A stretch of DNA of 64,000 bases from Erodium maritimum (lineage: Eukaryota; Streptophyta; Magnoliopsida; Geraniales; Geraniaceae): the NCBI GenBank assembly GCA_963921825.1, contig OY997592.1, positions 34,466,252 through 34,530,251 of the forward strand. Reading direction: 5' to 3'. Positions within the stretch are counted from its first letter, which is position 1. Each line of letters starts with the position of its first letter. A model generated the notes under the pieces. It did not search any database, was not told where the DNA came from, and worked only from the letters and a program-made list of their open reading frames with translations. Below, piece by piece: positions 10,340 through 20,977 of this stretch. The position numbers and the translations under genes were made by a program.

Positions 10340-10440
10340 AGTATTCGCTACTCGTCCCCTGCGGGAAAAGTAGTAAAGGGGATGAGCGTTCTGCTCACCT
10401 CCACGGACACCCGTTCGATTATGGCATACTAGTAAAGCAC
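10340..10440. repeat. LTR-like segment inside element A interior
   Basis: The sequence CCTGCGGGAAAAGTAGTAAAGG...GATGAGCGTTCTGCTCACC...GGCATACTAG resembles a segment of the family's own LTR (CTGTAGGAAAAGCAGCTAGG...GTGAGCGTTCGCTC...GACATACTAG at 6956-7030). The same piece is at 38980-39058 in element B. It occupies the place where gag is expected, so a second, diverged LTR-derived block may have replaced gag in this family. Confidence 0.5.
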
Positions 10441-10557
10441 TAACGACTTACCAATCTAACCAAGGCAAACTACTACCTCCAAACCTGATACCAAAGCGTC
10501 ACACTGCTCAAGCTATTAATACCTCAAATACTCGCTCACGTAAGAGAAACCTCGAAT

Positions 10558-10735
10558 GGGGATCATGTTCTCAACTCCGCAAGCCACTATTGCTCACAAC
10601 CTCAATACCCTAATTACCCGATCACGTAGGGAAACCTCAAACAGGGATCATGTTCTCAACTCAGCAAACCACTATTGCTCACAACCTCAATACCCCAATT
10701 ACCCGATCACGTAGGGAAACCTCAAACAGTCTTAA
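10558..10735. repeat. 85-bp tandem repeat in element A interior
   Basis: About two units of 85 bp containing GGGGATCATGTTCTCAACTC, CACTATTGCTCACAACCTCAATACCC and CCCGATCACGTAGGGAAACC. Element B has four to five units at 39184-39530 with the same period, so the array is a family trait of variable copy number. Confidence 0.8.
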
Positions 10736-10739
10736 ACGT

Positions 10740-11280
10740 CACACACGCTCGATCACCAAATTATCAAACACACGCACAACAATTCACAGACAAAATCAAG
10801 TCACCAAACCTCAATCACAAGCCGACTAGGCCAACCCAAAATCAAAACACGCCCACCGGGCCAACCAATTTCAAAACACGCCCACCGGGCCAACAAATTT
10901 AAACACACGCCCACAGGGCCAACCAATTTTAAAACTTTTCTCCCTTTCATCATAAAATATCATTTTTGACATCACGTAGTTACAACCCAGTCCAGGCGTC
11001 CCCGAACTACATTGTACCCACTTGATATCAGCACCGTCGCGTTCGACTACAGGAGCGCTCCTGAGTCGAGTCGCGAAAGCTAAAAAAACGTTTCACGCAG
11101 CAACACACAAACATTATGCCGGTAACCACAATACTGCACATACACACAATCACAAACAGGACTCATGTCACTACGGGTCTACACACGGTTTCCGACTTGC
11201 GCAACCAACGCCCGACGGGACTTTTAATGACTCGACTGTCCCCACCTAATTGACGGACAGTCCGTGGTGTGAAACCTCAA
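10740..11280. other. Non-coding interior of element A
   Basis: No gag frame. It contains a short repeat (CACGCCCACCGGGCCAAC, three times within 10850-10925) and a phrase found also at 40230-40320 in element B (GACATCACGTAGTTACAACCC). In autonomous members gag would begin here, just after the primer binding site. Confidence 0.5.
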
Positions 11281-11292
11281 GCTCTGATACCA
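11281..11292 (-). other. Primer binding site, initiator tRNA-Met
   Basis: The minus strand reads TGGTATCAGAGC three bases inside the 5' LTR end. This is the standard PBS matching the 3' end of plant initiator tRNA-Met. The identical site in element B is at 40511-40522. Confidence 0.9.
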
Positions 11293-11295
11293 AGC

Positions 11296-14200
11296 TGTCA
11301 CGCCCCGAATTCGGTAGAACCGAACCCAGAACGCAAACGGAGAAACAATAAAACAGTTTTCAGACATTTTAATAAACCGCTTAAAATTACCACTTTGAGT
11401 TAAACAAAATAATATTTTACAACTGAAAACACGTCCAAAACAAGCGGACAAAAACAAACGAAACCTCGGGGACTACTATCCCCAAACTCAAGTAACCCGA
11501 TTGTCACACGAAAACTGTTACTTTCCCCAACCAACTCAACACCCGGACACATAATGTAGACCCGACACAACGGTTACGACCTCAACCCAAAACGCGAATA
11601 ATAACCACGCAACACCCAAGATCACAAAGGATCGCACACGGAAAACAAGATCACAAAGGATCGCACTCCAGCTGCTCAGTGCCGGTTGCCAACCGGCTGG
11701 GCTCGAGACTGCCCCACGCAACTTCCCCCGAACGCAGTCGGGCCAGGCGGTCGACCTGTTAGCGATATATTCCGCAATACTTCTCCAATAGCTAGTCGGA
11801 ATGGGAGTCGCCCTCCATCCCCGAAGAATGCACAACTTTACTGATGGTTAGTCGGAAGGCTAGTCAACCCCCACGCGCGCGACCACAGGACCCCTTTATT
11901 GTCAGGCGGGCACCCAACCTTAGGCAATCACAATCAACACCCAAGGTTCAACACCCCGAAGGCACTCATGGCCACCCACGACACACCAACAGTAATACAC
12001 GGGTCAATACCCCAAGGGCACACATGGCCACCCACGACACACCAACAGTAGTACACGGGTCAACACCCCAAAGGCACTCATGGCCACCCACGACACACCA
12101 ACAGTAATACACGGGTCGACACCCCAAAGGCACACATGGCCACCCACGACACACCAACAGTAATACACGGGTCCACACCCCAAAGGCACACATGGCCACC
12201 CACGACACACCAACAGTAATACACGGGTCAACACCCCAAAGGCACACATGGCCACCCATGACACACCAACGGTAACACACGGGTTCAACACCCCAAAGGC
12301 ACTCATGGCCACCCACGACACACCAACAGTAATACACGGGTCAACTCCCCACGGGCACTCATGGCCACTCACGACACACAAACAGTAAAACACGGGTTCA
12401 ACCCCCCACGGGCACTCATGGCCACCCACGACACACAAATAGTAAAACGCGGGTTCAACTCCCCACGGGCACTCATGGCCACCCACGACACACAAACAGT
12501 AAAACACGGGTTCAACCCCCCACGGGCACTCATGGCCACCCACGACACACAAATAGTAAAACACGGGTTCAACTCCCCATGGGCACTCACAAACACAAAC
12601 AACACAATCAACCTCCGGGCACAACCTAATGCCACCAATATTCCTATTGTTCGATAAGTTCACTTATCCTAAGACACTACTAAGTGTCACATGCCTTTCC
12701 ATTGTTTGATACGTTCCCGTATCATACGACACCAGTAAGTGTCTCCTCCATTTCTAGTATTCGATAAACTTACTCATCCTACGACACCACTAGGTGTCAC
12801 ATGCATTTCTACTGTTAACTTTCCCTAGTCAAGGCCGAGATCCGGCTATTTTTCCCTACCTCGTAACGCTTTCCCAAAAGTCCACGCCCAACCTCCGGCG
12901 TGCTCGCGATCACTCGCCTAGCTTTCCCTTTTCGCGGTCCTCGGCACGATCTAACAAGATCACAATTAAAGCACTTTTTATGTCCGCAGGCAAAACTGAA
13001 ATTAAAGAATTAGACGCCCAAACGCAACCCCGGTAATGTCGATCACTCCCAAACTTCCCAATTACTCGATATTGTCAATAACGGGCCCGGAAAGGCCCGA
13101 TTCGCCCGGCTCGGCGAATCTGCCCGGGATCGGAAAACACCCTTCCGGGGCTCCGAAAATTCCCGTTTTTGTTTCTACAATCTTAGAATAATTCAAGGGT
13201 TCCAAGGCAATTGACGGAATCAATTTACGACTTCCGAGCAATTTAATTTGCGTTTAAAGTTTCTAAACCCGTCATTTCCAACTTTTACAATTTAAATCCA
13301 AAATTCGTTCCGGGTGTGGATTAACGACTTGGGGATCGTCCTAAACCACCCGAACACGAAAACCTGAGACCCGAACACGTGGTCCCCACCCGACCATCAA
13401 GACCCGTGGGTGGCTGGACCGGTTCACCACCATGGTGGCCGGTCCTAGCTCCGGCCAGCCACCACCCACGGTGGCCGGAGCTCCCCCGAGCCTCCGGTCA
13501 CCGGAAACCGCTCATTTTTCACTCCAAAACGCCTCCAACGAACCCCACACCTCAACTCAACCATAGTCTACTCGTTTCAACCCAAACCCTAACTTTTAAA
13601 CATATCAAAACGAAAATCAATTAGGTTCTCACCGTAGGGAATGATGACGGGAGCTTGATTCTTCGACCGTTGAGACAATCCGTCGGTTGGATCGTCGGGA
13701 AATCGAAAAAATCTCCCCTTCTCCTTCTCTTTTTCCTGTTCCTTCTCTCCTTCTTCTCTCTTCTTTCTCTCTCTTCTTCTCTTTTTTTTTCTCTTTTTTT
13801 TGAAGTGTGGCCGACCACCCCTCACCTCTCATCCTTTTGTTTTATTCAATATTACCTAACACCACCACTTGTGTGACAAGTGGCAAGTGGGTCCCACCCC
13901 TTTTGGAAAATATCTTCTAGATATTTTTTTCAGTCAGATTCGTGAAATTCGGCCGTCTCGGGCTCCGAACGGGCCCATTTTCCAAGAAATTATGAAACTT
14001 CACGGGCTACAAGGAAACGGCTCAACTAAGGCCGCTGTAAAGACGGCTAAGCTTTTTGGATCCAAAACGGGTCTCGAACGGACCAGAAGTCGCTCGGTTG
14101 ACTTTTCCAGCAAAAAGTCAACCTTCCCCAAATTGGTCAGAAAGTTGCCCTGAGTCACCCAGAACTCACTTTGGTCGATATCAGGGTCAACTTAAGTCTG

Positions 14201-14309
14201 ATATGACCCTCGGGATCAAATTTAGGTTCATTTAGGTGTCTGTCCAAAAAAATTAAATTTTCCTGTTTTTCGCCGATTTGACTGGCGTTGACCGGGAGTG
14301 GTTCTTACA
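11296..14309 (-). repeat. 5' LTR of gypsy element A
   Basis: 3014 bp, TGTCACGCCCCGAATTCGG...GTTCTTACA, next to the primer binding site, so this is the 5' LTR in minus orientation. It contains a 56-57-bp minisatellite (11963-12590) and a pyrimidine-rich stretch (13710-13800). The frames of 60-220 codons found here are by-products of repeats and are not genes. Confidence 0.85.
11963..12590. repeat. 56/57-bp minisatellite, 11 units, inside LTR
   Basis: Eleven full units beginning GCACWCATGGCCACCCACGA and containing CACACCAACAGTAATACACGGG, then a partial unit. Early units end CAACACCCCAAAG; later ones end CAACTCCCCACGG and carry ACACAAACAGTAAAACAC, so two subtypes are arranged in blocks. A 219-codon minus-strand frame (12004-12663) is a translation of this repeat. 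The partner LTR has no units. LTR D (48238-48450) has the same repeat in the opposite strand. Confidence 0.9.
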
Positions 14310-15517
14310 CATGGCATGTGGCCATTCCCAACGAGGTTCTGTGATGCGCTCATCGCCTCAAGCCTTCCATACCGGAAATGTCCAACATTATCCGACGTGA
14401 TCAATCCCAAGACTCCAAGCCTTGTCTCGATCTGTAATGTCCTATTCACTTACTGGCACATGACCCACAACCCAGTTTTGGTCATGTCCCGAGACCCTTA
14501 GGTTTATGCATATCAATAGATCAACGTTAAATCCCATTTTACTTGATCCTATTTAAGTGGCAACTAACGAGACTTTAGTATTGCATGACACTGCATAACG
14601 AATCGACCATGTCGATTCTAACCTTTCCGTCATCCCTGTCATTATCCTTTTATCTCCGATATCCTAATTTAGATAAGGCATAGAGCCGTCATCCTTATTA
14701 TTCTCAATCATTGTTCCTTGATATGTGAGATGACTGAATATATGATACCCAGTATCATGTGCATGGTCATGCTATTCTTTCAGTCACTCTCGATCAAGCG
14801 GCCGAGAACCGATATCTTTCCCATACCGTAGTATGAGGGATAAATCCCTTATCCGTCTTTCATGTCACTTATGCAGTCCGTCCCCAAGCCAATCATGGCC
14901 GTTATGGAAGCCCTGTTACGGACAACGTTAGGCTCAGGTCAAACTCAGTTGTTTACTGCATAGCGATCACAAAGACTCCTTAGTCTAAGGATACATGACA
15001 AGCTACGACAATGAATATGTTCATGACTTGATCTATGGCACATATTCATGTCGGTTCGTCTAATATCATGTCCCACATGATATCTATGATCAGACTCCAG
15101 AATCCCATTCCAATGACTAACAGAACGTAAGCCATAAAGAGCCATCTTTCATCCTAGTCGCTTCCAGTGAAGATTTGTTGACTAGGGACCCATCGAGTGT
15201 GATCTATCTCGATCTATGGTTCTATTCGCATGGTGGGCATAGATCAGAGCACACATCGATATATTACTCCAACACATAAGTAATATAAATCCGCTTTAAT
15301 TTTATTGCTAACGATGATATGTACATTTGGACATTTAGGTTTGAACTACGGGCACTAAGACTAACAATCTCTCACTAGCCCTAGTTCCAACCTAAATTCC
15401 AATATGTCCCCATCGAATTTACATGTCTAACATGTTCAGGCAACGACACTGCCTTAGTCAAAGGGTTTGCTATGTTATCATCTGTTGCAATATAGGTTAT
15501 CTTCACTTCACCTCAGT

Positions 15518-16014
15518 TCAGTATTTCTCTGATGAGGTGGATACGCCGCAGTACATGTTTGGATTTGTTATGCAATCTGGGCTTTTAGCTTGCGCAATGG
15601 CCTTTGTGTTGTCGCAAAATGGATTCACCGGGCTAAATGGGTTTTTAATTACATCCAACCTTGCCGAGAATTTCCAAATCCACATAGCCTCCTTAGCTAC
15701 TTCTGCAGCATCCATGTACTTGGCCTCTGTCGTAGATTCGTCGACGGTATCTTGCTTTACGCTCTCCCAGCTAAAGCTCGCCATTCAGCGCAAACACATA
15801 TCCTGACTAACGTCTAAAGACATCTGGATTTGTCTTGGAAAACTAGCGTCTACTCAACCTTCGACGACTAGTTCAGCATCATCTTTCCCCCGAGTTAGAC
15901 TGATGTCTACTGGTACAACATAAGGCTTACGAGACGTCCGGTCTCGTACATGTCATGGTATATATGATTGATCCTGCCCCTTGGCGCATGGGATTCGCAT
16001 CATCCTTTTCAGCT
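15518..16014 (-). pseudogene. Copia RNase H and RT C-terminus
   Basis: The minus-strand frame 15518-15784 shows SWESVKQDTVDESTTEAKYM and CDNTKAIAQAKSP, the conserved blocks of Ty1/copia RNase H with the catalytic Glu of STTEA and Asp of CDN. The protein then ends early (ECY-like tail, stop at 15518-15520). To the right, to the target-site duplication at 16015-16019, sequence corresponding to the end of RT (RPDV..ALCCTSRHQSN) is readable only with a stop and frame changes. It joins to 18949 across solo LTR C. Confidence 0.75.
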
Positions 16015-16019
16015 CATCA

Positions 16020-18943
16020 TGTCACGCCCCAAATTCGGTATGACCGAACCCGGAACGAGAACGGTGAAACAAGTAAAGTAAATTTTCAAACATTCTAATA
16101 ACCCGCTTCAAAACGCCACTTATCATTAATCAAAACAATATTTTTACAACTGAAAATACGTTCAAAACAAGCGAACAAAAAGCCAAAAAGTACGTCGCTA
16201 AACTACCAAAGACCCGGACTCCCGCTCCCAGCTCTTCAAGCTTCAAGAGTTCTCTTAGTCCGCCTCGCGGCCAGTACCTGTAGGAAAAGCAGCAAGGGGT
16301 GAGTGTTTCGCTCACCGCCACAGATACCAGATTGATTACGGCATACCAGCAGAAATGCCGGGGACACCGGCATCAATCAACAAACACAGGGGACCACTAC
16401 CCCACAACACGTAATAACCCGACTGTCACACCAATAACTGTCAATTTCCCTAACCATCTAACACCCGTGCACGTAACGTAGACCCGACACAGTAATGACG
16501 ACCTTAATAAACAAAACACAACCGTGATCAAAATCACGCAATGCCACACCCACATCACGGTTTTACGTTAGTAGGACGTTGGGCCCGGTGTAGCCCCACA
16601 TTTTACCCGACCGCCGATCGGGAAGGCAGCGTACCTCATCGCGGCACATAGCAACACTTTTCCGAGTGCTAGTCGGACGGAGGGCCTCTCCTTCATCGCG
16701 GAACCGTGGAAAACTTTGTCGATGGCGAGTCGATAGGCGGGCCATACGTCCACCCACACACAAAGGTCACAAGCAATGTCACACAATAACAAAAAACCAC
16801 ACACTGCACGGTTTCCGGTAGATTACTGGCTAGGCCCGGCGTAGCCTCGAATTTTACCCGACTGCCATCGGGAAGGCAGCGCACCTCATCGCGGCACATG
16901 GCAACACTTTTCCGATTGCTTGTCGGAAGGAGGGCCTCTCCTTCATCGCGGAACCTCGCAACACTTTACCGATAGCTAGTCGGAAGGTGGCCAACCTCAA
17001 CCCGGTACTGTGGCACCCTTTGTCGATGGCGAGTCGACAGGCGGGCCAAACCTCCACACCAGTACTATAATCGTACAATACTTAGCAAATAGCGAAATTA
17101 ACATAATGAGTAACTACCACTCAGCAAGTCATTCAATAACATACGGGTTCAACACCCCACAGGCACACATGGCCACAAGCAAACACAATCAGTTCACTCA
17201 ACCTACGGGCACAACCAGGTGCCCACATGTGATTCTACAACACGACAAGGTTCCACAACCTAAGGACACAACCAGGTGCCCACATGCACTTCTATCATAC
17301 GATAAGTTTCCTTAACCTACGGCACCACCAAGTGCCACATGCATTTCTATTGCTCGATACGTTCACTTACCCTACGGCACCACTAAGTGCCACATGCATT
17401 TCTATTGTTCGATAAGTTCACTTAACCTACGACACCACCAAGTGCCACATGCATTTCTATTGATAACTTTTCCCAGTCAAAGCCGATATCCGGATACACT
17501 TTTCCCTACCTCGTAAAGCGTTCCAAGTCCGATGCTCACGCTCCGGCAATGCTCAATATCACCCGCTTAGCCTCCTCTTTCCGCGGTCGGTGGCACGGTC
17601 TAAGGTGATCAAAAAAAATAATACACTTTTTAAATATGCAGGCAAAACCGAATCTAATGAACTTAACGCCCAAAAGCAACCCCGAAAATGCCGATCGCTC
17701 CCAAACTTCCCAATTACTCGACAGTGTCAACAATGGGCCCGGAAAGGCCCGATTCGCCCGGCCCGGCGAATCTGCCCGGGATCAGAAAACGCCCTTTCGG
17801 GGCTCCGAAAATTCCCATTTTTGTTTCTACGATCCTAATATAATTTGCGTGTTCCAACGCATTCGACGGAAGAAAATTCCGATGTCCGAGCAATTTAATT
17901 CGCGTTTAAAGTTTCTAAACCCGACATTTCCAATTTTCTCAATTTATTTCCATAATTTAATACGGGTTTGAATCATCGACTCGGGGATCGTCCAAGACCA
18001 CCCGAACACGAAAAACCCGAGACCCGAACACGTGGGCCCCACCTGGCCATCCTTAGGCCGTGGGTGGCTGGACCAGTTTGGACCGGTCCGGCACTGCCGT
18101 GGCCTGTCCAGGCCACGGCCAGCCACCACCCGCGGTGGCTCACGGTGGCCGGAACTCCCGTGAGCCTCCGGAAACCGAACCTTTTCGCCCCAAAACGTTC
18201 CTAACAAACCCTAAACCTCAACCGTTCATCATTTAACCAATTATAATCAAAACCCTAGAATTTAAACACGTCGAAATGAAAAGTTTTCGGGTTCTTACAG
18301 TAGGGAACGTTGAGAGGATGTCGAATATGCAAGAAAAGATACGATCCAACGGTCGGATTGTCGATAAAACCCTAAAACCTCAACCTTTCTTCTCCTTTCT
18401 TCTCTCTTCTTTCTCTCACTTTTTTTCTTTCTAATTTGGCCGACCCTCTCTCTACCCTTCTCTTCTTTTAGTTCAAAGTCCAAGGGAATTGTTGTCCTTT
18501 CAACTCCCTTCCAACACATTGTCAAGTGGGTCCCCTAAGTCAGAAAAATATCTTTGTAGATATTTTTCAGTCAGATTCGCGAAATTCGGCCGTCTCAAGA
18601 CCCGTGTGGGCCTAATTTCCAAGAATTTATGAATTTTCGCGAGCTACGAGGAAACGGCCCAACTAACACTACTGCAATGACGGTAAGCTTTTTGGATGCA
18701 AATCGGGCCTCGAACGGACCAAAACGTCGCTCGGTTGACTTTTTCGGCAAAAAGTCAACTTTTCCCGAATTGGTCAAAAAGTTGCCATAAGTCACCAAGA
18801 ACTCACTTTTGTCGATATCGGGTCAACTTAAGTCCGATATGACCCTCGGGGTCAACTTTAGGTTCATTTAGCTGTGTCCAAAATTTTAAATTTTTCCGTT
18901 TTTCCGCCGAGTTGACCGGCGTTGACCAGGAGCGGTCCTTACA
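16020..18943 (-). mobile_element. Solo LTR C of the gypsy family
   Basis: 2924 bp, TGTCACGCCCCAAATTCGG...GGTCCTTACA, flanked by a perfect 5-bp duplication CATCA (16015-16019, 18944-18948). It has no interior, so it is the product of recombination between two LTRs. It interrupts the copia RT gene: the copia reading frame (..TQCPKIPD) resumes on the other side. It carries its own version of the minisatellite region, and its many short frames are not genes. Confidence 0.9.
16568..17050. repeat. Tandem repeat of about 250 bp in LTR C
   Basis: Two diverged units share CCGATCGGGAAGGCAGCG, CCTCATCGCGGCACAT, CAACACTTTTCCGA, GGAGGGCCTCTCCTTCATCGCGGAACC and GTCGATGGCGAGTCGA. The block is specific to this LTR copy; elements A and B have other repeats in the same place. 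Confidence 0.75.
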
Positions 18944-18948
18944 CATCA

Positions 18949-19640
18949 GGTATCTTAGGACACTGAGTCTTGTTGAGATGAATGACATGACTAGTGGGTA
19001 AGAGTCCTTTCTTTGAATCGAGCATTGAGAACCTACTCAATGCGTTGTTCACATAGGTTCCCCGACTTAAATCCAAGACCCTCGTGGTGCGATCTTTACA
19101 TATCTTAATCCCTAAGATATAAGAAGTATCGCCTAAGTCCTTTATTGAAAAACACTTCATCAACCAAGCTTTAGTCTCGTTCAAGGTAGGGATGTCGTTT
19201 TCAATGAGCACCAGAAAGGTAATCTTGCTCCCACTAGCCTTCTATAAACGCAAGATTCATCCTAGTTCTTGATTAAGCCAAATCCAATTACAACTTCATC
19301 AAAACAAAGGTTCCAACTCCGAGAAGCTTGTTTCCATCCATAAATGGATTTCAACAACTTACAAATCTTTCCCTTATTCTTCGGATCGACAAAACCTTCT
19401 GGCTGAGACATAAAACGTTCTCAGTCAAACTTCCATTTAGGAAAGCGGTTTTGACATCCACTTTCCATATCTCGTAATTATGATACGCAGTTATGTCAAG
19501 AAGAATTTGGATCGATTTTGACCATATCCACTAGGGAAAAGGTTTCCTCATAGTCAATCAATTGGATCTTCCTATAACCTTTCGCCACCAGTCGAGCTTT
19601 GTAGGTCAGAGGATTGCCGTCCATGTCCATCTTCACCTTG
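18949..19640 (-). pseudogene. Copia reverse transcriptase fragment
   Basis: The minus-strand frame ending at 19211 reads IENDIPTLNETKAWLMKCFS, IKDLGDTSYILGIKI, YVNNALSRFSMLDSKKG and HVIHLNKTQCPKIPD, the thumb side of copia RT. Just upstream (19212-19250) the residues ASGSKITFLVL run directly into IENDIP, so the catalytic YVDD box that belongs between them is absent. Further right, RT palm sequence continues with stops to about 19640. The enzyme cannot be active. Confidence 0.75.
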
Positions 19641-20393
19641 AAGATCCATTAGCATCCGATGGTCCTCACACCATTGATGGGATCAACCAGTTCCCAGACT
19701 TGGTTGTCCGACATGGATTGCATTTCCTCCCTCATGGCTCCCAGCCATAACTCGGAGTCGGGCCCATCCACGACTTCCTGAAAGGTGGCTGGATTATCGT
19801 GATCCACCATGACTTCATTGTCACCTCCGGATACCATATCTTGGGGGTGGATGACTGATCCTTTCAGATCGCCTTGGACCTTCCGGAATTGTAACAGGAA
19901 TTGGTTCTTACTCTACGACCATCTCTGGCTCCCTTTCTACTGGGTTGTGAATTGGTTTAGACGGATCTGTACCATCCTGAATTTCTTCGAGATGCACAGT
20001 CCTCCTAATGACGTCTTTGGAAACAAATTTTTTTTCCATAAAGACCCCACCCCAAGCGACGAACACCATGTTCTCACTGGGTTTGTAGAAGAAGTATCCC
20101 CTTGTTGCTTTGGCATACCCCACGAAGGTGCATTTCTCAGATATTGGTTCGAGCCTAGTCGAAACCAAACGTTTCACATATGCATCGCAACCCCAGACCC
20201 TTAAAAAGGACAAAACGGGCTTCTTCTCGTACCATTTCTAAAATGGTGTCCCTTCCACACCCTTCGTCGAAGCCTTATTCACCATGAATGCGGCCGTCTA
20301 CAGAGCATAACCCCAGAAAGAAATAAGGAGATCAGTCCAACTAATGATGGAACAGACCATTGTCTAACAATGTTCGATTTCTCCGTTTGACTA
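19641..20393 (-). pseudogene. Copia integrase end and RT start
   Basis: Frame 19649-19837 has SELWLGAMREEMQSMSDNQVW and LVDPINGV, the start of copia RT. Frame 19908-20213 has LRVWGCDAYVKRL, KCTFVGYAKATRGYFFYKP and the EKKFVSKDV end of copia integrase. Upstream sequence to 20393 (RNRTLLD..) is integrase core with several stops. At 20393 the element ends without an LTR, next to Tat-like LTR sequence. Confidence 0.75.
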
Positions 20394-20899
20394 CACCTGA
20401 AAAGAGAGAAAAGAAAAAAACTTGAATTTTGATTCACTAAAGTAAAAAAATCTGATCTAAAAGTTGTTCACAAAATATCTCTCCTTCATCTATATATATA
20501 TAGACAAAAGAAAAAATATATATATAATAAAAAACAATATTTGGCTACATCACACGCACAAAGGTGAGGAAGGGAATAAGTTGCTCTGGCGTTGACCACC
20601 AGCGCGCCACGTGGTGTGTTCTGGTTCATTTGTCTATTTTTAATGATTTTTTTACCATTTCGCTCATACCTACTCCGTTTTAGCTCTGATCTGCCTCGTT
20701 CTTGAGCCAATAATTTTATTTTCTCAAGGCCTACAAAACAAGACCAATCATGAATATATTTTGAAAACTTGAAAAATATCGACCAAAAACGAGGTTTTGC
20801 GCAATTATTAGTAAACGCTAAAAATATAAAAACGATTACAAACAATGTAAAAATGTAGGGGAAATGGTCAAATTAGATAGGAAAAATTTACGCTCATCA
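20394..20899 (-). repeat. Tat-like LTR, partial, copy 2
   Basis: Runs from AAAAGAGAGAAAAG to TTTACGCTCATCA and matches 29587-29706 followed by 61599-61980, which is the same LTR split by the Helitron. It therefore provides the unoccupied Helitron target (AGACAAAAGAAAAAA followed by TATATATATAATAAAA, about 20505-20532). The left part of the LTR is missing at the copia junction. The polypurine tract follows at 20900-20912 on the minus strand. Confidence 0.8.
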
Positions 20900-20977
20900 A
20901 GTTCCCCCACACTTAGACCTTGCTCGCCCTCGATCAAGCTAAAATTAACCTAAGATAAAAATCAAGGTAAACCCAGT

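Larger units (their letters stand above)
6705..14309 (-). mobile_element. Ty3/gypsy chromodomain element A, internally deleted
   Basis: Minus orientation. LTRs are 6705-8792 and 11296-14309, both TGTCACG[T/C]CCC...GTTCTTACA on the plus strand. The 5-bp TSD CATGG is at 6700-6704 and 14310-14314. A primer binding site for initiator tRNA-Met (TGGTATCAGAGC) lies at 11281-11292 and a polypurine tract at 8793-8806. The interior is only 2.5 kb and contains a chromodomain-like C-terminus, part of integrase and a damaged protease. Reverse transcriptase and RNase H are missing and no gag was found. The pol C-terminus resembles the Tekay clade of chromoviruses. The element must have depended on proteins supplied in trans or lost sequence after insertion. 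Confidence 0.85.
6126..15366 (-). repeat. Copia 3' LTR, split by gypsy element A
   Basis: LTR halves 6126-6704 and 14315-15366 join at the TSD catgg and are colinear with the uninterrupted LTRs at 22312-23998 and 41418-43103. The combined length is about 1.63 kb against about 1.69 kb for the solo copies. Ends are TG...CA with a short inverted repeat (TGTTGG/CTAACA). The phrase GCCCGTAGTTC near the transcriptional start side and many GATC-rich segments are shared by all three copies. Small open frames here (14228-14449, 14945-15145) lie inside the LTR and are not genes. Confidence 0.8.
6126..20393 (-). mobile_element. Ty1/copia retrotransposon, truncated, with nested insertions
   Basis: Minus orientation. 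The 3' LTR (6126-15366, itself split by gypsy element A) starts TGTTGGG and ends CTAACA. It is followed on the right by a minus-strand purine tract (CTAGGGCTAGTGAGAGAT, 15367-15384) and then by fragments of RNase H, reverse transcriptase and integrase, in the order expected when reading right to left (integrase, RT, RNase H). The element stops abruptly at 20393 within integrase, where Tat-like LTR sequence begins, so the 5' half and 5' LTR are missing. Related solo LTRs lie at 22312-23998 and 41418-43103. Confidence 0.8.

Noticed and set aside
11963-12590. Regular repeats that could be mistaken for a CRISPR array
   Set aside because: Units are contiguous with no unique spacers, and they lie in a plant LTR.
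12004-12663. 219-codon minus-strand frame with repeated CWGVEPVFYCLCVVGGHE-like protein
   Set aside because: It is a translation of the 56-57-bp minisatellite; the frame shifts when 56-bp units switch to 57 bp, several frames are open at once, and the partner LTR lacks it.
14945-15145. 66-codon frame MALYGLRSVSHWNG.. conserved three times (also 23578, 42682)
   Set aside because: Conserved only because it lies in the copia LTR; LTRs of this type do not code, and the differences between copies show no codon bias by eye.
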